From positions 62,001 through 126,000 of the forward strand of contig JAFECJ010000005.1 of the NCBI GenBank assembly GCA_018242205.1: 64,000 nt of DNA, written 5' to 3'. The stretch comes from Pseudomonadota bacterium (GTDB lineage Bacteria > Pseudomonadota > Alphaproteobacteria > Rhizobiales > Xanthobacteraceae). A program made the position numbers and the translations under genes. Under the pieces are notes generated by a model that saw nothing but the letters and a program-made list of their open reading frames with translations, was not told the DNA's origin and ran no database searches. Below, piece by piece: positions 26,727 through 35,908 of the stretch. The stretch's first letter is position 1. Every line of letters begins with the position of its first letter.

Positions 26727-27638
26727 TCACCGCTTCAGCTTGGGATCGAGCGCGTCGCGCAGGCCGTCGCCGAGCAGGTTGAAGGCCAGCACGGTGACCA
26801 GGATCATGATGCCGGGGAAGGTGACGACCCACCAGGCGCGCAGCACGAATTCGCGCGCGTCGGCCAGCATGGTGCCCCATTCCGGAGTCGGCGGTTGAGC
26901 GCCAAGGCCGATGAAGCCGAGCGCGGCGGCGTCAAGAATGGCGGTCGAGATGCCGAGCGTTGCCTGCACGATCAAGGGCGCGGCGCAATTCGGCAGGATC
27001 TCCTTGACGATCAGGCGCAGATTGGAGGCGCCGGACAGCCTGGCCGCGGTGACATAATCCTTGGCGGTTTCGGCGATCACGGTGGCGCGCACGATGCGCA
27101 CGTAGTGCGGCAGCAGGACGGTGGCGACCGCGATCAGCGCGTTGACGATGCCGGGGCCGAGAATGGCGACGATGATGATGGCGAGCAGCAGCGTCGGCAG
27201 CGTCAGCAGGATGTCCATCAGCCGCATGATGGCGATTTCGATGATGCCGCGGAAAAATCCGGCGATCAGGCCGAGGACGGTTCCGACGGTGACGGAAAGG
27301 GCGACGACGGCGAGGCCGATCAGCAGCGACAGCCGCGCGCCGTAGATCAGCCGTGAGAGCATGTCGCGGCCGATGGCGTCGGTGCCGAGCCAGTGACCGG
27401 CGACGCCGCCCGCCTGCCAGACCGGCGGCTTGAGGAAGGCCTGCGTATTGGTGTCGATCGGCGAGAACGGCGCGATGACATTGGCGAAGATGCCGAGCAG
27501 CACCAGCACGACGATGGTGCCGAACCCGATCATCGCGCCGCGATTGGCGGCGAAATAGGACACGAACTCGGCAAAGGGGTGCGGCGGGCCCGGAGGCGCC
27601 TTGGTCGTAGGGGAGGCGTGGGTGGCTTCGATCGTCAT
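26727..27638 (-). CDS. dppC: Peptide-type ABC transporter permease (DppC type)
   Basis: 303 aa inner-membrane permease with about six membrane helices. An N-terminal OppC_N segment ([31 protein letters not shown]) precedes the binding-protein-dependent transport domain. The EAA-type loop is [27 protein letters not shown]. The start at 27638 overlaps the dppB stop as ATGA. An in-frame upstream extension to 27779 is antisense-like Arg/His-rich sequence and is rejected. Pairs with DppB to form the channel. Confidence 0.92.
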   Translation of the reverse strand: MTIEATHASPTTKAPPGPPHPFAEFVSYFAANRGAMIGFGTIVVLVLLGIFANVIAPFSPIDTNTQAFLKPPVWQAGGVAGHWLGTDAIGRDMLSRLIYGARLSLLIGLAVVALSVTVGTVLGLIAGFFRGIIEIAIMRLMDILLTLPTLLLAIIIVAILGPGIVNALIAVATVLLPHYVRIVRATVIAETAKDYVTAARLSGASNLRLIVKEILPNCAAPLIVQATLGISTAILDAAALGFIGLGAQPPTPEWGTMLADAREFVLRAWWVVTFPGIMILVTVLAFNLLGDGLRDALDPKLKR

Positions 27639-28645
27639 CGCTGGTGCCTGATGCGCGGGTTGATCAGGCCGTAGGTCATGTCGACCGCGAGATTGATCGC
27701 CATGATGATGGAGCCGATCAGCAGCGTGCCGCCTTGCAGCACCGGATAGTCGCGGCGGGCGATGCCGTCGATCAGCCATTTGCCGACGCCCGGCCAGGAG
27801 AAGATGGTCTCGGTCAGGATCGCGCCGGTGAACAGCACGCCGATCTGCAAGCCGATGACGGTGACGACCGGGATCAACGCGTTGCGGAAGGCGTGCACGG
27901 TGACGACGCGGAAGCCGGACAGGCCCTTGGCGCGCGCGGTGCGGATGTAATCTTCACCCAGCACTTCGAGCATCGCCGAGCGCGTCATCCGGGCGATCAC
28001 GGCGAGCGGCACGGTGCCGAGGACGATCGCCGGCAGGATGAGATGCGATACGGCCGACCAGAAGGCGTCGATGTCGCCGGCCAGGAGCGTGTCGATCAGC
28101 AGGAAGCCGGTCTTGGCCTCGACGAAATACAAAACGGCGATGCGGCCGGACACCGGCGTCCAACCGAGTTGCACCGAGAACAACAGGATCAGCAACAGCC
28201 CCCACCAGAAGATTGGCATCGAATAGCCGGTCAACGACAGGCCCATGATGCCCTGATCGAAGATCGAGTTGCGCCGTACCGCGGCGATGATGCCGACCGG
28301 AATGCCGATCAGCAGCGCGAAGGCGAGCGCACACAGCGACAATTCGACTGTCGCCGGAAACAGGCTGGTGAATTCCTCGATCACCGTCTTGTGGGTGACG
28401 ATGGAGCGGCCGAGATCGCCGTGTATGAGACGCGCCAGATAGAGGCCGTATTGCACGATGACCGGCTTGTCGAAACCGTATTCGTGCACCAGGCGCGCGT
28501 GCTCGGCTGGATCGATGCCGCGTTCGCCGGCCATGGTCTCGATCGGGTCGCCGGGAATGAGCCGGACCAGGACAAAGACTAGCAATGTGATTCCGATGAA
28601 GGTCGGAATCACTAAGCTCACTCGGGTTAGCAGGAAGCGGAACAT
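27635..28645 (-). CDS. dppB: Peptide-type ABC transporter permease (DppB type)
   Basis: 336 aa, six membrane helices. The N terminus MFRFLLTRVSLVIPTFIGITLLVFVLVRLIPGDPIE, with the conserved PGDP, marks the DppB/OppB family. The coupling loop is LGEDYIRTARAKGLSGFRVVTVHAFRNALIPVVTV, and the end is VDMTYGLINPRIR. It lies 49 bases after the binding-protein gene and overlaps dppC by four bases. Confidence 0.94.
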   Translation of the reverse strand: MFRFLLTRVSLVIPTFIGITLLVFVLVRLIPGDPIETMAGERGIDPAEHARLVHEYGFDKPVIVQYGLYLARLIHGDLGRSIVTHKTVIEEFTSLFPATVELSLCALAFALLIGIPVGIIAAVRRNSIFDQGIMGLSLTGYSMPIFWWGLLLILLFSVQLGWTPVSGRIAVLYFVEAKTGFLLIDTLLAGDIDAFWSAVSHLILPAIVLGTVPLAVIARMTRSAMLEVLGEDYIRTARAKGLSGFRVVTVHAFRNALIPVVTVIGLQIGVLFTGAILTETIFSWPGVGKWLIDGIARRDYPVLQGGTLLIGSIIMAINLAVDMTYGLINPRIRHQR

Positions 28646-28694
28646 GACAGGTGAAACGGGACGGCCCGTCGAGGGCCGCCCCGCTCCGTGCCGT

Positions 28695-30287
28695 CTACTT
28701 GAGGTCGACGCCGTAGAAGGTATGGCGGCCGAACGGCGACAGCTTGAAGCCGATCACCTCCTTGCGCACCGGCTTGAGCTGCACCGAATGCGCGATGGTG
28801 AACCACGGCGCCTGCTGCTTGAAGATCACCTGTGCCTCTTCATAGAGCTTGGTGCGCTCGGCCTGGTCGCTGGTGGTCTTCGCCTTCTGCACCAGATCCT
28901 CGAACGGCTGGTAGCAGAACTTAGCGATGTTGGAGCCGTTCGACTTGGCCGCGGCGCAGCCGAGCAGCGTGTTGAGGAAGTTGTCCGGATCGCCGTTGTC
29001 GCCGGTCCAGCCGAGTTGCGCCATCTGGTGCTCGCCGGCCTGGGCGCGCTTGCGGTATTCGCCCCATTCGTACGACACGATCTTGGCCTTGACGCCGACC
29101 TTGGCGAGGTCGGCCTGCATCAGTTCGGCGATGCGCTTGGCGTTCGGGTTGTACGGACGCTGCACCGGCATGGCCCATAGATCGGTCTCGAAGCCGTTCG
29201 GATAGCCGGCTTCGGCGAGCAGCTTCTTGGCCGCTTCCGGATCATACGGATCGTCCTTGATCGACTTGTTGTACGACCACATGGTCGGCGGGATCGGATT
29301 GGTCGCCGGAACGCCGGTCGACAGGAACACGGCCTCGACGATCGCCTTCTTGTTCATCGCCATGTTGAGCGCCTTGCGGACGCGCACGTCGTCGAACGGC
29401 TTCTTGGTCGTGTTGTAGGCGAGATAGCCGATGTTCAGGCCGGGCTGCTCGAGCACGGTGACATTCGGATCCTTGCGCATGGCGTCGAGATCAGCCGGGT
29501 TCGGATAGGGCATCACATGGCATTCGCCCTTCTGCAGCTTGGCCCAGCGAACCGATGCATCCGGCGTGATCGAGAAGATCAGATCGTCGATCTTGGCCTT
29601 GCCGCCCCAGAACTGCGGGAACGCCTTGTAACGGATGATGGCGTCCTTCTGGTACTGGACCAGATAGAACGGACCCGAACCGATCGGCTCCTGGTCGATC
29701 TTCTCCGGCGTGCCGGCCTTGAGCATGGCGTCGGCATATTCCTTCGACTGAACGCCGGCATATTCCATGGCGAGGTCGGAGAGGAACGGCGCTTCCGGCG
29801 CATTCAGCGTAACTTTGACCGTGTACGCGTCGACCTTCTCCACCGACTTGAGCAGCTTCGGCATGCCCATGTCGTTGAAATAAGAGTGGTTTGAGCTGGT
29901 CACCTTGAAGTACGGGTTGTCCGGCTTCCACTGCCGTTCGAACATGAACATGATGTCGTCGGCGTTGAGGTCGCGCGTCGGCTTGAAGTTGGCGTTGGAG
30001 TGCCACTTCACGCCCTTGCGCAAATGGAAGGTGTAGACGGTGCCGTCCTTGGAGATGTCCCATTTCTCGGCGAGGCCGGGGACGACATTGGTGGTGCCGC
30101 GCTCGAAGTCGACGATGCGGCTGTAGATCTGGCTGTTGGCGTCGAACGACGTGCCGGTGGTGTTGATGCCGGGATAGAAGTTTTCCGGGCTGCCTTCCGA
30201 GCAGTAGACCAGCGTCTTGGCGGAAACAGGCGTGGCAAACAGCGCGGCCAGGATGGCGAGCGCGGACAGCGAACGAGTATGTGACAT
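28695..30287 (-). CDS. dppA: Periplasmic dipeptide-type ABC transporter substrate-binding protein (DppA type)
   Basis: 530 aa SBP_bac_5 protein. A signal peptide (cleavage after ATPVSA, residue 23) leads into KTLVYCSEGSPENFYPGINTTGTSFD. Family marks are VPGLAEKWDISKDGTVYTFHLRKGVKWHS, EPIGSGPFYLVQYQKD, NIGYLAYNTTKKPFDDVRVRKALNMAMNK and QLGWTGDNGDPDNFLNTLLGC, the last close to E. coli DppA. It captures a peptide or other small ligand in the periplasm for DppBCDF. First gene of the operon. The 218 bases upstream (30288-30505) hold its control region and no gene; no clear operator is seen. Confidence 0.94.
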   Translation of the reverse strand: MSHTRSLSALAILAALFATPVSAKTLVYCSEGSPENFYPGINTTGTSFDANSQIYSRIVDFERGTTNVVPGLAEKWDISKDGTVYTFHLRKGVKWHSNANFKPTRDLNADDIMFMFERQWKPDNPYFKVTSSNHSYFNDMGMPKLLKSVEKVDAYTVKVTLNAPEAPFLSDLAMEYAGVQSKEYADAMLKAGTPEKIDQEPIGSGPFYLVQYQKDAIIRYKAFPQFWGGKAKIDDLIFSITPDASVRWAKLQKGECHVMPYPNPADLDAMRKDPNVTVLEQPGLNIGYLAYNTTKKPFDDVRVRKALNMAMNKKAIVEAVFLSTGVPATNPIPPTMWSYNKSIKDDPYDPEAAKKLLAEAGYPNGFETDLWAMPVQRPYNPNAKRIAELMQADLAKVGVKAKIVSYEWGEYRKRAQAGEHQMAQLGWTGDNGDPDNFLNTLLGCAAAKSNGSNIAKFCYQPFEDLVQKAKTTSDQAERTKLYEEAQVIFKQQAPWFTIAHSVQLKPVRKEVIGFKLSPFGRHTFYGVDLK

Positions 30288-30505
30288 AGGCCCCTCACTT
30301 GGGACCGGTGAACGCCCCTCAGCGTTGAAGCCGGTCCACTGGAAGGGAAATGCTAGCGCAAGGTTGTGAGGCCGTCACGGAGAGACCGTGGTTTCACCGC
30401 CTCGTGAATTAGGCGGAGACGCTGCTGCAGCGCGATGGGATCGGCGCAGCATGGCGACCGGACACCAGGTCGCGATTTGGGCGGGCCGATAACGTGGGGG
30501 GAAGT

Positions 30506-30581
30506 TGGTGGAGCCAGGCGGGATCGAACCGCCGACCTCCTGCATGCCATGCAGGCGCTCTCCCAGCTGAGCTATGGCCCC
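30506..30581 (-). tRNA. tRNA-Ala (anticodon GGC)
   Basis: 76 nt with encoded CCA (30506-30508 on the complement). The acceptor stem is GGGGCCA/TGGCTCC with G-U pairs, and the D arm is GCTCAGCTGGGAGAGC. The anticodon stem CCTGC/GCAGG encloses loop ATGGCAT, giving anticodon GGC. The T arm is GGCGGTTCGATCCCGCC. The G3-U70 identity pair of tRNA-Ala is present. Confidence 0.97.
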
Positions 30582-30662
30582 GTAACGGGTGGAGATGACT
30601 AGTCGGAAACGCGGGAAAAAGCAAAGGTTCCGATAGCCGGCCGATAAGCCTTTTTTACCGGC

Positions 30663-31070
30663 CTATTGTTCCTCTTCCTTTTCGATGCCGTCGCCGATGA
30701 TGTCGGTGACGTCGTCATCGCCTTCTTCCTCTTCCTGGATGAAAGCGTCATCGTCAAGGCTCTCGTCGTCGGCCTCGATCTCGTCTTCCTCGGCGACAAC
30801 CTCGCCCTTCTTCTTGGTCTTGCCCTGCTGCTCGTTGTCGGCATCCTCGAGCGACACGAATTCGGCGTCTGCGGTCTCCGGAACGATCGATTCCGCCTCC
30901 GTGACCGGGGCGGCGCGGGCGGCTTCCGGTCGGCTGCGCGACTGCGGCGGCGCGACGATGGGAACGACCTTGCCCGTGTAGGGCGAAATCACCGGCGACT
31001 TGCCCATGTCGTAGAATTTGCGGCCGGTATCCGGGCAGATGCGCTTGGTGCCGAGTTCGGGTTTAGCCAC
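30663..31070 (-). CDS. TIGR02300 family protein
   Basis: 135 aa protein of the alphaproteobacterial TIGR02300 family. The conserved N terminus is [37 protein letters not shown], with a CP-TGxKFYD segment that looks like half of a zinc ribbon. The remaining 90 residues are disordered and strongly acidic ([15 protein letters not shown] and EEEEGDDD). It is divergent from aroA, its usual neighbour in Rhizobiales. The 206 bases between the two genes hold both promoters. The function is unknown; the acidic tail suggests a partner for basic proteins or RNA machinery (inference). Confidence 0.9.
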   Translation of the reverse strand: MAKPELGTKRICPDTGRKFYDMGKSPVISPYTGKVVPIVAPPQSRSRPEAARAAPVTEAESIVPETADAEFVSLEDADNEQQGKTKKKGEVVAEEDEIEADDESLDDDAFIQEEEEGDDDVTDIIGDGIEKEEEQ

Positions 31071-31276
31071 GATCTGTGTGTCCTGAAAAGAAATGCCGTC
31101 GAATAGGATTGGCGCTTCACTTGGCTAGTTGTGCCGCGCCTGTCAATAGCGGGAAACAGGCGGGAATTGGGCGGGCGCGCCGGGATGACGGGTCGCGGCC
31201 CCGCATGGTAGACGGCCGCACCATTCGAACCGCCCGGCCTTCGCGCCGGCGGCCGCCGCCAGAGGATACCGACAGC

Positions 31277-32620
31277 GTGAGCGACGCCACCCGCACCCCC
31301 CTTTCCGCCCGCGCCGGCGGGGCCCTGACCGGCCGCATCCGGGTCCCCGGGGACAAGTCGATCTCGCACCGGGCGCTCATCCTGGGCGCCCTGACGGTGG
31401 GCGAAACCACGATTTCCGGGCTGCTGGAGGGCGAGGACGTCCTCAACACCGCCGGCGCCATGCGGGCGCTGGGCGCCAAGGTCGAGAACCAGGGCGGCGG
31501 CAACTGGCGGGTCCATGGCGTCGGCGTCGCCGGCTTCGCCGAACCGGCGACCCCCCTCGATTTCGGCAATTCCGGCACCGGCTGCCGGCTGGTGATGGGC
31601 GCCGTGGCCGGCTGCCCGATCACCGCGACCTTCGACGGCGACGCTTCGCTGCGCAAGCGGCCGATGCGGCGGATTCTCGATCCGCTCGCCAAAATGGGCG
31701 CCCGGGTCGTCGACCAGGCCGAAGGCGGTCGCCTGCCGCTGACGCTGAAGGGCGCCACCGATCCGCTGCCGATCGAATACGAGACGCCGGTCGCCTCGGC
31801 GCAGATCAAGTCGGCGGTGCTGCTCGCCGGGCTCGCCGCGCCGGGCGAAACGATTGTCATCGAGACGGAAGCCTCACGCGATCACACCGAGAAGATGCTC
31901 AAACACTTCGGCGCCAAGGTCGTGTCGAAGCCGCATGGCGACCATGGCCGCCGCATCGTGCTACAGGGCCAGCCCGAGCTCGAGCCGTGTCACGTCGCGG
32001 TGCCGGCCGATCCGTCGTCGGCCGCGTTTCCGATGGTCGGCGCGCTGATCGTGCCGGGCTCCGAGATCATTCTCGACGGCGTCATGCTCAATCCGCTGCG
32101 CACCGGTTTGTTTACCACGTTGCGCGAAATGGGCGCCAAGATCGCCGAAGAGAACAAGCGCGACGACGGCGGCGAGGATGTCGCCGACCTGCGCGTCACG
32201 TTCTCCGCGCTCAAGGGCATCGAGGTGCCGGCCGCGCGCGCGCCGTCGATGATCGACGAATATCTCATCCTCGCGGTGGCCGCGGCCTTCGCCGAGGGCA
32301 AGACGCACATGCGCGGTCTGAAAGAGCTGCGCGTCAAGGAAAGCGACCGTCTCGAAGCGACGGCGGCGATGTTGCGCGTCAACGGCGTCACCGTCGATAT
32401 CGAAGGCGACGACATGATCGTGCATGGCATGGGGGCCGGCGGCGTGCCCGGCGGCGGCGAGGTCGCGACTCACATGGATCACCGCATCGCCATGTCGGCG
32501 CTGATGATGGGGTTGGCGTCGCAGCAGCCGGTGCGCATCGACGATTCCGCCTTCATCGCCACCAGCTTCCCGGGCTTCGTCGATCTGATGAAGGGCCTGG
32601 GGGCGGATCTGGAGGCGTAG
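31277..32620 (+). CDS. aroA: 3-phosphoshikimate 1-carboxyvinyltransferase (EPSP synthase), class II-like
   Basis: 447 aa, sixth step of the shikimate pathway (shikimate 3-phosphate plus PEP). [86 protein letters not shown] and [15 protein letters not shown] give the full fold and match class II (CP4-like) enzymes better than E. coli AroA. The residue that is Ala in CP4 (NAATGCR) is Gly here (NSGTGCR). Start GTG at 31277 with AGAGGA at 31261-31266; an upstream ATG at 31205 is less likely. Followed by an inserted toxin-like module. Confidence 0.95.
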   Translation: MSDATRTPLSARAGGALTGRIRVPGDKSISHRALILGALTVGETTISGLLEGEDVLNTAGAMRALGAKVENQGGGNWRVHGVGVAGFAEPATPLDFGNSGTGCRLVMGAVAGCPITATFDGDASLRKRPMRRILDPLAKMGARVVDQAEGGRLPLTLKGATDPLPIEYETPVASAQIKSAVLLAGLAAPGETIVIETEASRDHTEKMLKHFGAKVVSKPHGDHGRRIVLQGQPELEPCHVAVPADPSSAAFPMVGALIVPGSEIILDGVMLNPLRTGLFTTLREMGAKIAEENKRDDGGEDVADLRVTFSALKGIEVPAARAPSMIDEYLILAVAAAFAEGKTHMRGLKELRVKESDRLEATAAMLRVNGVTVDIEGDDMIVHGMGAGGVPGGGEVATHMDHRIAMSALMMGLASQQPVRIDDSAFIATSFPGFVDLMKGLGADLEA

Positions 32621-32644
32621 CCGCGCGCAGTTGGCAGTGGCAAA

Positions 32645-32666
32645 ATAGGACAAATTGTCCTATATT
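32645..32666 (+). promoter_or_regulatory. Operator palindrome and -10 region of the zeta-like module
   Basis: ATAGGACAA-A-TTGTCCTAT (32645-32663) is a perfect 9-1-9 inverted repeat. The probable -10 box TATATT (32661-32666) overlaps its right end, with a weak -35 GTGGCA at 32637-32642 (18-base spacing). It sits in the 76-base aroA-antitoxin gap. The arrangement is typical of an auto-repressed toxin-antitoxin promoter. Confidence 0.65.
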
Positions 32667-32696
32667 AGAGCCGTAATTCGTTCCAAGGATTGCGCC

Positions 32697-32945
32697 ATGA
32701 GCGATATCTCCGTCGTCGATCTGAGGCGGACTCCTAAAAAGTCCTCGTCCGTACGGCATAAGACCATGCGTACGATGGACGGAAAATATGTGCGCGTCGT
32801 ATCACTGGACGCCAATAGCAAAACTTTCGTCGACGATTTGACGGCGGTCTTCAAGATCAACGTGCGCAAAGCCCGTGAAGAAAACAAGAAGCGCCTGGGC
32901 TCGGCGGATGGCTCTGCGCGGAAGCCAAAACCCAAAAGAAAATAG
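32697..32945 (+). CDS. Small basic protein, putative antitoxin partner of the zeta-like kinase
   Basis: 82 aa; the start MSDISVVDLRRTPKKSSS at 32697 follows GGAT-containing sequence. It has a central segment KYVRVVSLDANSKTFVDDLTAVFKINVRKAREENKKRL (likely helical) and a Lys/Arg/Pro tail. No family is recognised with certainty. It is called an antitoxin only from context: small, directly upstream of a zeta-type kinase (6-base gap), and behind a palindromic promoter. A DNA-binding fold is not obvious, so repression could need the partner. Base composition (about 52-55% G+C) is lower than in neighbouring aroA and cmk. Confidence 0.6.
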   Translation: MSDISVVDLRRTPKKSSSVRHKTMRTMDGKYVRVVSLDANSKTFVDDLTAVFKINVRKAREENKKRLGSADGSARKPKPKRK

Positions 32946-32951
32946 CGACGG

Positions 32952-33566
32952 ATGGCCACTGAGCGGCCGAGTTTCTGGATCGTCGCGGGTCCGAACGGCT
33001 CCGGCAAGAGCAGCCTTTACGGAAACACCGATATTGAAGCATTCGATCAGTCGATCTGGATCATAAATCCAGATTTGCTGACGCGGCGCCTTCAGGAAGT
33101 CGAGCATCTGCCGATGCGGGAGGCTAACGTTCAGGCGGTCACGCGAATTGAGACGTGGCTCGATGCCTCTATTGCGGTTCATCAGACCATTGGCGTCGAA
33201 ACTGTTCTTTCCACCGACAAGTATCGACGTCTCGTCACGGAGGCGAAGGGGCGTGGCTTCGTTTTCCGCCTCATCTTCGTCATGCTTGAGTCAGTGGAGC
33301 TCAATGTCCAGCGAGTCCGAATTCGCGTCGAAAAAGGTGGACATGACGTGCCGGAAGACCGCATTAGGGCGCGATGGGGTCGCTCCCTCGCGCAACTCCC
33401 GTGGTTCTTAGAAGAGGCTGACGACGCCGCCTTGTTCGACAACTCTGGAGCCGCGCCGCGGCTGATCGGGCGCAAGGTCGCGGGCCAGATTGAAATCGAT
33501 CAGAAGGCGCCGGCCGCGTTGCTTCAGGCGCTTGGCCTCGTGAAGCCCGGAGAAGTGCAGAAATGA
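32952..33566 (+). CDS. Zeta-toxin-like P-loop kinase
   Basis: 204 aa. P-loop [16 protein letters not shown] (Lys19), then the [12 protein letters not shown] strand that in zeta toxins carries the substrate-binding Asp, and [14 protein letters not shown] in place of the zeta ETT motif. The segment [28 protein letters not shown], with RGGHDVP-type spacing, is typical of the zeta/UDP-GlcNAc-kinase-like family. Known zeta toxins phosphorylate UDP-N-acetylglucosamine and block peptidoglycan synthesis; the substrate here is inferred. The last four bases (ATGA, 33563-33566) overlap the start of cmk. Confidence 0.78.
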   Translation: MATERPSFWIVAGPNGSGKSSLYGNTDIEAFDQSIWIINPDLLTRRLQEVEHLPMREANVQAVTRIETWLDASIAVHQTIGVETVLSTDKYRRLVTEAKGRGFVFRLIFVMLESVELNVQRVRIRVEKGGHDVPEDRIRARWGRSLAQLPWFLEEADDAALFDNSGAAPRLIGRKVAGQIEIDQKAPAALLQALGLVKPGEVQK

Positions 33567-34189
33567 TCATCGCCATCGATGGGCCGGCGGCGTCCGGCAA
33601 GGGCACCATCGCCAAGCGGCTGGCCGCGCATTATCGCCTGCGCCATCTCGACACCGGGTTGCTCTATCGCGCGGTCGGCAAGACCGTACTCGATGCCGGC
33701 AAGAAGCCCGACGACCGCCTGGCCGCGATTGCCGCGGCGCTGGCGCTCGATCCGTCGCGTTTCGACGAGGCGGCGCTGAAAAGCGCCGAAGTCGGCGAAG
33801 CCGCGTCCTATGTCTCGGCGGTGCCGGAAGTGCGCGCGGCGCTGGTCGACTTCCAGCGCAATTTTGCGGTGACGCCGCCCGGCGCCGTGCTCGACGGCCG
33901 CGACATCGGCACTGTGATCTGCCCCGACGCCGACGCGAAGATATTCGTCACCGCGACGCCGGAAGTGCGCGCGGCGCGGCGCGCCGCCGAATATCGCGCC
34001 GGCGGCAAGACCACCGACGATGCCACCGTGCTTGCCGACATCCGCAAGCGCGATGAGCGCGACTCATCGCGCTCCGCCGCACCGCTGAAGCAGGCGGACG
34101 ACGCCGTGCTGCTCGACACCACGACGATGGGTGTCGAGGAAGCGGTGAAAGCGGCGATTGGGATCGTGGAGAGCAAGCGATTGCGTTGA
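33563..34189 (+). CDS. cmk: Cytidylate kinase
   Basis: 208 aa CMP/dCMP kinase of pyrimidine nucleotide metabolism. P-loop [19 protein letters not shown], nucleotide-binding [34 protein letters not shown] and the LID region [14 protein letters not shown] are present. It normally follows aroA directly in Rhizobiales; here a two-gene zeta-like module lies between. Its ATG overlaps the zeta-like stop (ATGA), so its translation is probably coupled to that gene. GGAG at 33549-33552 gives it its own ribosome site. Confidence 0.95.
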   Translation: MIIAIDGPAASGKGTIAKRLAAHYRLRHLDTGLLYRAVGKTVLDAGKKPDDRLAAIAAALALDPSRFDEAALKSAEVGEAASYVSAVPEVRAALVDFQRNFAVTPPGAVLDGRDIGTVICPDADAKIFVTATPEVRAARRAAEYRAGGKTTDDATVLADIRKRDERDSSRSAAPLKQADDAVLLDTTTMGVEEAVKAAIGIVESKRLR

Positions 34190-34206
34190 GCGGAACCTCA
34201 TTCTCC

Positions 34207-34323
34207 GTTCATTCCCGCGAAAGCGGGAATCCAGAACAGCTTGAGGCCTTGGCCCCTGGGTCCCCGCCATAGGCGTTCTGAAAGAACGCCGTCCTTTGGG
34301 CGGCTATGTGCGGGGACGAACGG
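34207..34323. repeat. Composite multi-hairpin intergenic element, copy A
   Basis: Left part: TTCCCGC-gaaa-GCGGGAA hairpin followed by TCCAG. Right part: an outer stem TCCCCGC (34261-34267)/GCGGGGA (34310-34316) encloses GGCGTTCT-gaa-AGAACGCC (34272-34290) and CCGTCC-ttt-GGGCGG. The same layout recurs at 45877-46000. It lies between the convergent cmk and cysN genes. Confidence 0.75.
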
Positions 34324-34330
34324 CGTTGTT

Positions 34331-35908
34331 CTATCGCCGTCCCCACGGCACCAGCGCCCAGACGCGCTCGTGGCCGTAATAGAGCGCGATCTTGGTGACG
34401 ATCTCGGTGAGCGCGATCGAGCCAGCGACCTTGGAATTGCCAGTGATCAGCCAGCCGATGATGAAGGTGTCGAAGCTGCCGGTGAAACGCCAGCTCAGCG
34501 CCTTGGCGATCGAGCGGCTGTGCGACTCCCTTGCGCCGATCAGCCGGGCAATGCGCACGAAGGCATGACCGATGAGGCTGGTGCGGACCGGCGCTGCCTG
34601 CGCGTCCGCGCCCTCGATCAGGCCCATCGCCACGGTGTCGTGGGTTTCGGCGTCGATCAGGATGAAGCTGCCGGTCTCGCGGTTGTCGTCATAGGCGTCG
34701 GCCGCGAGTGCGCGGTCGAGCTCCAAAGTGCAGTGACCGAATTCATTGCCGAGCAGGCTGTCGGCGGGTTTCACCGCGGCGTCGTCGGCGAGATCGATCA
34801 GCTTGATCGGGCCGGCGATGCGCGCCGCGGCCTTGGCGGTGCCGAGCTTGATGTGAAAGCGGCCGCCGGGCGCGAGCGCGCCCTGACCCATCCAGAAGAT
34901 GCGGGCATTGAAGCGATCCGACACCGTCGCCGGCGCCGAAGCGTCGGCGAGGATGTCGCCGCGCGACACGTCGACGTCGTCGGTCAGCGTCAGCGTTACC
35001 GATTGACCGATCGTGGCGCGCGCCAGTTCGCCGCCGGCGGTGATGATTTCCTTGATGCGGGTGCGCTGGCCAGACGGCTGCACCACGATCTCCTGCCCGG
35101 GTGCCACGCTGCCGCCGGCGATCAGGCCGCAATAGCCGCGGAAATCAGCGGTCGGCCGGCTCACCCATTGCACCGCCATGCGGAACGCGGCCTTGGCGGC
35201 GCGCGGCGTCGCATCGACGGTCTCGAGCTTCTCCAGCAAAGTCGGGCCGCGATACCAGGCCATGGCGCGCGAGCGGTGCACGACATTGTCGCCCTTCTTC
35301 GCCGACACCGGGATGAAGGTCAGTTCGACATCGCCGAGCCGGCTGGCAAAGCTGCGGAAATCGCGTTCGATGGTGGCGAACACATCCTGCGCATAGCCAA
35401 CGATGTCCATCTTGTTGATGGCGATGACCAGATGGCGCACGCCGAGCGTCGCCGCGATCAGCGCGTGACGCCGGGTCTGCTGCGTCAGACCGGATTGCGC
35501 GTTGACGAGGATGAGCGCCAGCTCGGCGGTCGAAGCGCCGGTCGCCATGTTGCGGGTGTACTGCTCGTGGCCCGGCGCGTCGGCAACGATGAACTTGCGC
35601 TTCGCCGTGGCGAAGAAGCGATAGGCGAGATCGATGGTTATCTTCTGCTCGCGCTCGGCGGCCAGTCCGTCGAACAGCAGCGAGAAATCGAGTTCGTCGT
35701 CCGGGCCGGTCAGTTGTCCGGTGTCCTTGCGCAAGGTCTCGATCTGATCATCCGGCACCAGCTTCGCGTCGAACAGCAGGCGGCCGAGCAGGCTCGACTT
35801 GCCGTGATCGACCGAACCACAGGCGATGAAGCGCAGCAGGCTCTTGTTCTCGTGAGTGTAGAGGACGGCGTCGCGGGCGAGCGCGATCGGATCGGCGAGA
35901 ATGTTCAT
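34331..35908 (-). CDS. cysN: Sulfate adenylyltransferase large subunit CysN with C-terminal DUF2061 domain
   Basis: 525 aa. The GTPase part (residues about 20-240) has G1 GSVDHGKSS, G3 DAPGHEQYTRN and G4 NKMD; beta-barrel domains follow. With CysD it makes APS from ATP and sulfate at the cost of GTP. Unusually, residues 466-525 (SIAKALSWRFTGSFDTFIIG through HERVWALVPWG) form a DUF2061 domain with two membrane-like hydrophobic stretches, in the position where many CysN proteins carry the APS kinase CysC. The start overlaps the cysD stop (TGATG). The fusion may tether the enzyme to the membrane (inference). Confidence 0.93.
   Translation of the reverse strand: MNILADPIALARDAVLYTHENKSLLRFIACGSVDHGKSSLLGRLLFDAKLVPDDQIETLRKDTGQLTGPDDELDFSLLFDGLAAEREQKITIDLAYRFFATAKRKFIVADAPGHEQYTRNMATGASTAELALILVNAQSGLTQQTRRHALIAATLGVRHLVIAINKMDIVGYAQDVFATIERDFRSFASRLGDVELTFIPVSAKKGDNVVHRSRAMAWYRGPTLLEKLETVDATPRAAKAAFRMAVQWVSRPTADFRGYCGLIAGGSVAPGQEIVVQPSGQRTRIKEIITAGGELARATIGQSVTLTLTDDVDVSRGDILADASAPATVSDRFNARIFWMGQGALAPGGRFHIKLGTAKAAARIAGPIKLIDLADDAAVKPADSLLGNEFGHCTLELDRALAADAYDDNRETGSFILIDAETHDTVAMGLIEGADAQAAPVRTSLIGHAFVRIARLIGARESHSRSIAKALSWRFTGSFDTFIIGWLITGNSKVAGSIALTEIVTKIALYYGHERVWALVPWGRR

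Noticed and set aside
28458..29180. Plus-strand frame opposite dppA/dppB
   Set aside because: Shadow frame; both minus-strand genes are complete and well matched.
31205..31276. Upstream ATG as the aroA start
   Set aside because: It would add 24 Arg/Pro-rich residues without a ribosome site, whereas the GTG at 31277 has AGAGGA and gives the family N terminus.
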